Assembly: GCA_900313475.1 (NCBI GenBank)
Contig: OMRJ01000012.1
Coordinates: forward strand, 1 to 7,783
DNA: 7,783 bases
Direction: 5' to 3'
Origin: an uncultured Eubacteriales bacterium
Lineage (GTDB): Bacteria > Bacillota > Clostridia > Oscillospirales > Acutalibacteraceae
The notes under the pieces: generated by a model
Databases searched by the model: none
Seen by the model: only the letters and a program-made list of their open reading frames with translations
Told to the model about the DNA's origin: nothing
Made by a program: the position numbers and the translations under genes
Part shown: piece after piece, positions 1-5,001 of the stretch
Layout: each line of letters begins with the position of its first letter
Position numbering within the stretch: the first letter of the stretch is position 1

Positions 1-18
1 AAATAATCCTGCTTATAA

Positions 19-1191
19 TTACAATTCAGCCGGGTAATGCGGTGTGTTCAGCGTGTATGTTTCAAACGGCTCTCGCACGCAAACAGCGTTTTCGCCGTTC
101 GAGATGTAAATTGCGGGCAGCTCTCTGCTCAAAAACAGTGCTATGCCCTCCGTCGGAGAATATGCGCCGACGTTCTCAAATCGCAGAACGTCTCCGATTT
201 CGATTTTCGGCAGAGAGGCGTTTTTCAGAATGATATCGTTCATGCTGCAGAGTGCGCCGCAGATGTTGTATCTGTCAACGGCAGGCGCGTCCTCTTTTCC
301 GCAAACGGAGAAAATCGGCACTCTCATTGCCATCTGTTGACCGTAGTAGACAAGCTGGTGCATACCGCCGTCGGTCACCGCGTAGTTAAGTCCCTTATTT
401 TGTTTTATATCGGTAATGTGCGTAAAGTAGCTGCCGCAGGACGCCGCAATGCTTCTGCCCAGCTCAAGCGTTATTTCGGGAACATCCGAAAGCGCTGTTA
501 TAAGCTCCGAAAAGCCTTTCAGAAATTCCTTTTCATCAAATTCTTTGTCCGCGAAATATTTAACGGGGAACCCTGCGCCGTATTCAAGCGTGCGCATATG
601 CTCTCCGTATATTTCGCGCGCGTTTGAAAAGACGTTATAAGTGTGATCGAGTTCGCGCTTAAGCTTTTTGAGCGATGTTTTCTGTGTGCCCGAAAAGAAC
701 TGAACTCCGCAGAAAACGAGACGTGAATATGCGCCGTCGGTGAGAGCACCGTATATATCGGCATCGTTCATGCCGAACTGGCTGTCATTTGTCAGGCGCA
801 TCAGCACACGTGGCATACGGTCGTATTTTTCGGCAAGGGATGCGAGCAGACGCAATTGTGAAACACTTTCAGCCGTGTAGGTTCTGTCTGCGCCTTCTTT
901 CATGAGTTCTTCCGTGTGCGACGGCGTTTTATACAGCCCCGATATTACGGTTTTTTCGGGAGGAATATTCAGCGTGTTGCATATGTGCGCTTCGCCGGGC
1001 GAGCAAATCTCAAACAGATCGACGTATTTTTCGACTTCGCGTGTGATAAACGTGTTTGCCTTGACGGCGTAACATAGGCGTACCCGCGAAGGGAGATGCG
1101 ACCTCAGAAATTCAATGCGTTTTTTCAGCACGGATGTGTCAAAGACGTAAAACGGAGCTTTTGAGGTTTTGATTATTTCGTTAACGTTCAT
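19..1191 (-). CDS. PLP-dependent fold-type III decarboxylase (Orn/DAP/Arg decarboxylase 2 family; BtrK/exosortase-associated-like branch)
   Basis: A 390-residue cytoplasmic protein likely to decarboxylate an amino acid or aminoacyl-carrier substrate using PLP. The PLP lysine is K44 in YAVKANT. The barrel also shows SPGEAH (64-69), SQFGM (137-141), GVQFFSGTQ (162-170), the glycine-rich YGAGFP (204-209) and ELGR (243-246). The C-terminal beta domain has the catalytic Cys in CGALCSMND (C315) and Tyr in GAY (Y344), so both halves of the active site are present. Two features separate it from LysA: TDGGMHQL (273-280), and F166 where ornithine decarboxylase has the PLP-stacking His197. Both recall BtrK-type and exosortase-associated decarboxylases (from memory). 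The ATG at 1191 is chosen because GGGAG lies 7 nt upstream and the family's N-terminus starts there. The frame stays open upstream, but that 71-residue extension is a shadow of the ligase. It overlaps the ligase stop by 11 bp, implying translational coupling. The family is sure; the substrate is unknown. Confidence 0.9.
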   Translation of the reverse strand: MNVNEIIKTSKAPFYVFDTSVLKKRIEFLRSHLPSRVRLCYAVKANTFITREVEKYVDLFEICSPGEAHICNTLNIPPEKTVISGLYKTPSHTEELMKEGADRTYTAESVSQLRLLASLAEKYDRMPRVLMRLTNDSQFGMNDADIYGALTDGAYSRLVFCGVQFFSGTQKTSLKKLKRELDHTYNVFSNAREIYGEHMRTLEYGAGFPVKYFADKEFDEKEFLKGFSELITALSDVPEITLELGRSIAASCGSYFTHITDIKQNKGLNYAVTDGGMHQLVYYGQQMAMRVPIFSVCGKEDAPAVDRYNICGALCSMNDIILKNASLPKIEIGDVLRFENVGAYSPTEGIALFLSRELPAIYISNGENAVCVREPFETYTLNTPHYPAEL

Positions 1192-2704
1192 TTGTTTTCT
1201 CCCGATATTCCGCAAGCTTTTTTCTGTCGGTTTTGCCGTTTTTTGTAAGCGGCATTTCGTCGACTTTGCATAGCATCCCCGGTACCATAAATGCAGGCAG
1301 ATTCTTCTTAAGCTGCATGTGAAGCGATTCCTTTTCCGCTGTGCCGACATAGAATCCCTTAAGACGTGAGTGCTTTTCGTCGAAAACACAGCAGAAGCGC
1401 TCAACTCCGTCGATTGCCGATGCCGCGCGTTCTATTTCTTCAAGCTCAATGCGGTGTCCCATGTATTTTATCTGAAAGTCGCGCCTTCCGCAGAAAAACA
1501 GTTCGCCGTTTTCGCCGTATTTGCCGAGATCGCCGGTTCTGTAGATTCTTTCCGGGTAGTGCGGGTTCAGCGGATTTTGTACAAAATGCTTTTCATTCTG
1601 TTCACGGCACGAATAATAACCGAGCGCAAGTGCCGAGCCGCGCACGCAGATTTCTCCCGGTGTGTTCGGAAGCGTCACGCGGCACTCGTTTTCGTCAAGC
1701 AGAAAAACGTCCTCGTTGGGGAAGTGCCGTCCTATCGGGATGCCGCTTGAATAGTCGCGTTCTTTATCGAGAATGTGGTAGGTGCAGTTGCATGTTATCT
1801 CCGTCGGACCGTACAGATTAACATACATTGCGTTCGGGAGGTGCTTTCTGAACTCCTTTAAGGCGCGTGCGGGCATTACCTCGCCGCTGAACAGTATTTT
1901 TTTTACGGTGTCGGGGGTTCTGTAGTCAAGACAGTGGAATGTCGTGATAAGACACAGCGCCGATACCGCCCATATCATGACGGTCGCACGGTTGTCGCAC
2001 AGAAAATCGGTGAGCTTTACGGGTGCCGAAAACAGGCTTCGCGGGACTATAAGAAGCTCTGCGCCCGTTTTTACCGCCGAGTAGATGTCCTTAACCGATA
2101 CATCAAAGTCGAAGGGTGCCTGATTTGCGATAACGTCATTTTCGGTTATTCCGAAAATATCCGTAAAGCAGTCGATGAAATCAATAACGCTTCTGTGCCC
2201 TACGACGATGCCTTTGGGTATGCCCGTTGAGCCGGATGTGAAATTTATGTAGAGAGGGTCGGTGTCGGTGTGCGCGTCAAGCCGTTCGTTCAGCGCGTTT
2301 TCGTCGGGTGCGGCGGTAAGCAGCTCCGTGAATGTCACGGTTTTAAAAGCCGAAAAAATATTAGCCGCCTCATATTTCAGTGCCTCGGTCGTCACGATGA
2401 CGGACGGCGAAAGCACCGATGCGATCTGCTTAAGACGTGTTTCCGGAAGTTCCGGATTCAGCGAGCAGTAAAAACAACCCGCGAATACCGCACCGTAAAA
2501 CGAAACGATTGATTCCGTGCATTTGCCCATGTATATTCCTATCGGGGCTCGTGCGTCCGTTATTGCGCACAGTGCCGTTCCGACCGAGCGGCTTTGCCGC
2601 AAAAGCTCTTTGTATGTTATTTTTTCGGTTCCGTCGCTTACCGCAGTCTTGCCGGGAAAACGCTTCGCGGAGGAAATAAGATAATGTAAAATGTTTGTCT
2701 GCAT
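1181..2704 (-). CDS. AMP-forming amino acid ligase, DltA-like stand-alone adenylation enzyme
   Basis: A 507-residue member of the ANL superfamily that should activate an amino acid with ATP and transfer it to a carrier protein thiol. Adenylation core motifs appear in order: FTSGSTGIPKG (155-165, ATP loop), NQAPFDFDVSVKD (194-206), YGPTE (298-302), YRTGDLG (388-394), GRRDFQIKYMGHRIE (406-420) and NGKTDR (489-494) with catalytic Lys K491. There is no condensation or carrier domain, and the length fits a single adenylation enzyme such as DltA (about 500). The NQAPF-FD-SV-D pattern is very like DltA. D201 sits where adenylation domains hold the substrate amino group, so an amino acid substrate is likely. 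K205 at the next pocket position differs from the small hydrophobic residue I expect in DltA and argues against D-alanine. The start is supported by AAGGAAAG 9 nt upstream. It is first in a unit with the decarboxylase. The exact substrate and carrier cannot be read from the window. Confidence 0.9.
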   Translation of the reverse strand: MQTNILHYLISSAKRFPGKTAVSDGTEKITYKELLRQSRSVGTALCAITDARAPIGIYMGKCTESIVSFYGAVFAGCFYCSLNPELPETRLKQIASVLSPSVIVTTEALKYEAANIFSAFKTVTFTELLTAAPDENALNERLDAHTDTDPLYINFTSGSTGIPKGIVVGHRSVIDFIDCFTDIFGITENDVIANQAPFDFDVSVKDIYSAVKTGAELLIVPRSLFSAPVKLTDFLCDNRATVMIWAVSALCLITTFHCLDYRTPDTVKKILFSGEVMPARALKEFRKHLPNAMYVNLYGPTEITCNCTYHILDKERDYSSGIPIGRHFPNEDVFLLDENECRVTLPNTPGEICVRGSALALGYYSCREQNEKHFVQNPLNPHYPERIYRTGDLGKYGENGELFFCGRRDFQIKYMGHRIELEEIERAASAIDGVERFCCVFDEKHSRLKGFYVGTAEKESLHMQLKKNLPAFMVPGMLCKVDEMPLTKNGKTDRKKLAEYREKTNER

Positions 2705-2713
2705 GTTTTTGCT

Positions 2714-2721
2714 CTTTCCTT
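2714..2721 (-). promoter_or_regulatory. Ribosome binding site of the AMP-forming ligase
   Basis: The minus strand reads AAGGAAAG, ending 9 nt before the ATG at 2704. It is a strong Shine-Dalgarno match and fixes the start of the ligase. Confidence 0.75.
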
Positions 2722-2810
2722 ACGGATCTGTTTTTTGAACCGTCACGCGGACAGCCGATCGACAGAAGCCGTACCGTTTTTTGTTACGAGAAGATGATAA
2801 CAAATTACAT

Positions 2811-2839
2811 ATTAAGGTGTCCCCGTAAAGCTGCGTCAA
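2811..2839 (-). promoter_or_regulatory. Candidate sigma-A-type promoter of the ligase-decarboxylase unit
   Basis: On the minus strand TTGACG (2839-2834, 5 of 6 to the -35 consensus) is followed after 17 nt by CTTAAT (2816-2811, 4 of 6 to -10). Overlapping alternatives TTAATA and TAATAT would give 18- or 19-nt spacing. The site lies downstream of the preceding terminator and would give a leader of about 100 nt before the ATG at 2704. I saw no convincing riboswitch in that leader. The weak -10 would suit an activated promoter. The call rests on visual consensus matching only. Confidence 0.4.
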
Positions 2840-2840
2840 A

Positions 2841-2862
2841 ATTGTAATAAAACTGTCACAAT
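2841..2862 (-). promoter_or_regulatory. Candidate operator: 22-bp imperfect palindrome abutting the -35 box
   Basis: The two 7-bp arms read ATTGTRA and TYACAAT around an 8-bp centre, with one arm mismatch. The palindrome ends 1 bp from the candidate -35 at 2834-2839, a normal position for an activator. The same stretch can also be read as a direct repeat on the minus strand, GTGACA then ATTACA with 5 nt between (11-bp period). That is the spacing used by PhoB/PhoP-type response regulators, and such a regulator is encoded next door. The regulator identity is inference. Confidence 0.35.
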
Positions 2863-2896
2863 ATTTTATTCTTCATTAAAAACATGCCGGATTCTT

Positions 2897-2949
2897 AAAA
2901 ACAACAAAAAAAACACATTCCGGGCACGAAGAAGTGCATGGGAATGTGT
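2897..2949 (-). terminator. Rho-independent terminator after the histidine kinase gene
   Basis: The arms ACACATTCC and GGAATGTGT (2913-2921 and 2941-2949) pair perfectly. An inner GCAC/GTGC pair (2924-2927 with 2934-2937) closes a 6-nt loop across a small internal bulge. On the minus strand the stem runs straight into a long T-rich tract (2912-2897). It starts about 35 nt after the kinase stop, so it ends the upstream unit and separates it from the ligase-decarboxylase unit. Confidence 0.88.
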
Positions 2950-2983
2950 CGTATAAAACCGCGAAAAATAAATTCGTTAAATA

Positions 2984-4225
2984 TCAGCGGTAAAAGAATT
3001 TTATCGCAAAAACGGCGCCGTCGTCGTTATAAGCCGAAATGCTGCCGCCGTGAAGCTTCACAAGCTCCTGTGCAAGCGCAAGTCCGATACCCGTGCATCC
3101 GTTCGCTCCGGTATAGAAACGGTCGAAAATATGAGGCATGTCTTCTTCTTTTATACCGTCGCCGTCGTCGTGGAATTTGACCATGACAAAGCGGCTGTAA
3201 GGTGTGCATGTTATTTTGACCTCGCTTTTGCAGTGGCGTATGCCGTTTGAAAGAACGTTTGAAAAAACTCTCTCGAGCATGTCCTCGTCGCCGTTTATAT
3301 AAACAGGCTCATCCGGCAAAACGGGAGTAAGCTTTATTCTGCGGCTCTCCGTAAGCGGCTCCGCCGCGCGCAGACTGTCATAGAGGACTTCCCGAAGATC
3401 GGTTTTGACAAGGTTCGGTTTCAGACTGTGCAGGTCGATTTTTGAGAGAGACAGAAGTTCGTTTACAAGCTGTGTCATGCGGTCGCTCTCCTGAAGAATT
3501 ACATCGGCAGCTTCTTTCGGCTCCGTTATTCCCGTTTGAATGCCTTCTGCGTAGCCTTGCACGGTCATGAGCGGAGTTTTAAGCTCGTGCGACGTGTTTT
3601 GAAAAAATCTGCGCTGTGTCTCCTGAGAGTTTTCTATTTGCCTTGCGAGTATATAACCCGGTATGCTCATCGCGGCCGACACCGCAACATAGAAAAAAAT
3701 GAGGACGTAGTTTATGGATTTTGTGTAGTTTAATATGCGGTTGAGATTTATGTACATTACATAGGGGACATATCCTTCATCCCGGAAATACTCGGAATAA
3801 ACGGCATAAACATATTTGCCCGTCTTTGTTTTGAATATTTCCACCGAATCCGTTTCCGTGGGGCGGTTCTTTACATAGTCAATCACCTCGCGCCGCTCCC
3901 TTGCCGCGTCTGTCTTCGGTGTAAACGAAAACCCGGTCTGAGCGGAGGTGTTGCTTTGCACTCCGTTTTCGACGGGCTTGTCGAGCGGCAGAAACTGTAT
4001 TTCGCCGCTCATTGTCGAATCGGCCGCTTCGGGAAATTCGTTTGATTCGCCGAGTATATATGCATTCAGTGCCTTTGCGTACAAAAGCTCGTTTTCGAGC
4101 GATGATATCGCCTCGTTTTTGAAGTGACGCGGAACCGTAACCGTGAGAATCGTTTCACACACAAGCAAAAGCAGAAATGCCGAAAGCCAAACCGTGAGCA
4201 CGATTTTTATTGTTATATGTTTCAT
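2984..4225 (-). CDS. Membrane sensor histidine kinase
   Basis: A 413-residue two-component sensor that autophosphorylates on His and passes phosphate to the adjacent regulator. TM1 is about residues 8-30 and TM2 about 172-193, enclosing an extracytoplasmic domain of about 140 residues that I do not recognise. The H-box is FFQNTSHELKTPL with phospho-acceptor H213. The ATPase domain shows the N-box FSNVLSNGIRH (N323 and N327), DDGDGI (353-358), IFDRFYTG (366-373) and TGIGLAL (378-384), so all kinase motifs are intact. Only about 20 residues separate TM2 from H213, leaving no room for a HAMP linker. Its ATG overlaps the regulator's TGA (ATGA), so the two are translationally coupled. The signal sensed is unknown. 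The family and the pairing are secure. Confidence 0.95.
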   Translation of the reverse strand: MKHITIKIVLTVWLSAFLLLLVCETILTVTVPRHFKNEAISSLENELLYAKALNAYILGESNEFPEAADSTMSGEIQFLPLDKPVENGVQSNTSAQTGFSFTPKTDAARERREVIDYVKNRPTETDSVEIFKTKTGKYVYAVYSEYFRDEGYVPYVMYINLNRILNYTKSINYVLIFFYVAVSAAMSIPGYILARQIENSQETQRRFFQNTSHELKTPLMTVQGYAEGIQTGITEPKEAADVILQESDRMTQLVNELLSLSKIDLHSLKPNLVKTDLREVLYDSLRAAEPLTESRRIKLTPVLPDEPVYINGDEDMLERVFSNVLSNGIRHCKSEVKITCTPYSRFVMVKFHDDGDGIKEEDMPHIFDRFYTGANGCTGIGLALAQELVKLHGGSISAYNDDGAVFAIKFFYR

Positions 4226-4932
4226 TGCTTTTCACCCGAAACGTCAAGCTTATAGCCGAAGCCCCACACCGTCTGCACGCTCACGCAGCTTTTTGCCGTC
4301 GACAGCTTTTTGCGCAGCCTTCGCGTCGTCTCATCCGTGACGCGTGTTTCGACCTCCGTCTCATATCCCCATATTTCTTCGAGCAGTTCTTTTCTCGAAA
4401 AAGCCTTATCCGGCGCTCCCATGAGATATGTAAGCATTTTAAATTCGGTCTGCGTCAGATATATCTGTTTGCCCCGGCATGTAACGGTGTTGGTATCCGC
4501 CTTGCAAAGAAGATCGCCGACAAAAAGATCGGCTTCGTTTTTTCGGCGCTGTGAGCTGTTTTTGTTCATTTCCATTCGTCTTAAGAGCGAACGGACATGC
4601 ATAAGAAGTTCCGTCGGGCGAAACGGCTTTATAAGATAGTCGTCGCCGCCTATTGTTATGCCCTGAACGTAGTCAAGGTCGGAGTCCCGTGCGGAGAGTA
4701 TGATTATCGGAATGTCCGTTTCCTCCCGAAGAATGCGGCAGACGGTCAGTCCGTCGGTGCCCGGCATCATGATGTCGAGAATGACGAGATCGGCGGGAGA
4801 CGCGCGGAAAGCCTCCAGTAAACGGTCGCCGTTTTCAAAGGCGCACACTTCATAGCCGTCGCTTTCGAGAAAGTTTTTTATAAGCTCGCGGATATTCTTT
4901 TCATCATCCGCTATGTAAATTACATGCTTCAC
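4222..4932 (-). CDS. OmpR/PhoB-family response regulator
   Basis: A 236-residue DNA-binding response regulator, partner of the overlapping kinase. The receiver domain (1-118) has the acidic pair D10/D11, phospho-acceptor D53 in LVILDIMMPGTDG, S80 at the switch Ser/Thr position and K102 in LIKPF. A linker (about 119-138) leads to a C-terminal winged helix (about 139-232) with YLTQTEFKML, SRKELLEEIWGY, a recognition-helix segment ending RRLRKKL, and the wing TVWGFGYKL. The start codon is GTG at 4930-4932, supported by AAGGGAGGG 8 nt upstream. An ATG at 4937-4939 is out of frame. It follows the GH2-like gene after 41 bp. Targets are unknown; its own operon or the ligase-decarboxylase unit downstream are candidates. 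Confidence 0.95.
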   Translation of the reverse strand: MKHVIYIADDEKNIRELIKNFLESDGYEVCAFENGDRLLEAFRASPADLVILDIMMPGTDGLTVCRILREETDIPIIILSARDSDLDYVQGITIGGDDYLIKPFRPTELLMHVRSLLRRMEMNKNSSQRRKNEADLFVGDLLCKADTNTVTCRGKQIYLTQTEFKMLTYLMGAPDKAFSRKELLEEIWGYETEVETRVTDETTRRLRKKLSTAKSCVSVQTVWGFGYKLDVSGEKQ

Positions 4933-4940
4933 GGAGCATT

Positions 4941-4949
4941 CCCTCCCTT
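4941..4949 (-). promoter_or_regulatory. Ribosome binding site that decides the GTG start of the response regulator
   Basis: The minus strand reads AAGGGAGGG, 8 nt before the GTG at 4932. It is one of the strongest ribosome binding sites in the window and supports initiation at GTG, which starts the receiver domain at its normal first residue. Confidence 0.75.
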
Positions 4950-4972
4950 GTCTGCCGTGTGGGATATTTGCG

Positions 4973-5001
4973 GTTATACTTTTTTCAGCTTTGATTTTGA
5001 A
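4973..5001 (-). promoter_or_regulatory. Possible internal promoter for the two-component system
   Basis: The minus strand has TTCAAA (5001-4996, 4 of 6 to -35) and TATAAC (4978-4973, 5 of 6 to -10) separated by 17 nt. The -10 overlaps the stop codon of the GH2-like gene. A start here would leave a leader of roughly 30 nt containing the strong ribosome binding site. It would allow the regulator and kinase to be expressed apart from rsmI. It is a weak call made by eye. Confidence 0.25.

Noticed and set aside
37..627. Plus-strand open frame of 196 codons.
   Set aside because: It is antisense to the clearly coding decarboxylase, and its translation is Arg/Cys/Val-rich without recognisable motifs.
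19..1191. Naming the decarboxylase LysA (diaminopimelate decarboxylase).
   Set aside because: The TDGGMH motif, the Phe at the PLP-stacking position and the ligase partner do not fit LysA.
1192..1404. A 71-residue N-terminal extension of the decarboxylase frame starting at 1404.
   Set aside because: It lies wholly inside the ligase C-terminus and is not similar to any decarboxylase N-terminus. The ATG at 1191 has a GGGAG site 7 nt upstream and begins the normal fold.
1181..2704. Naming the ligase DltA (D-alanine carrier ligase).
   Set aside because: The family resemblance is strong, but K205 at a substrate-pocket position, the decarboxylase partner and the absence of visible dltB, dltC or dltD make D-alanine doubtful.
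4937..4939. ATG upstream of the response regulator GTG as the true start.
   Set aside because: It is out of frame with the receiver domain.
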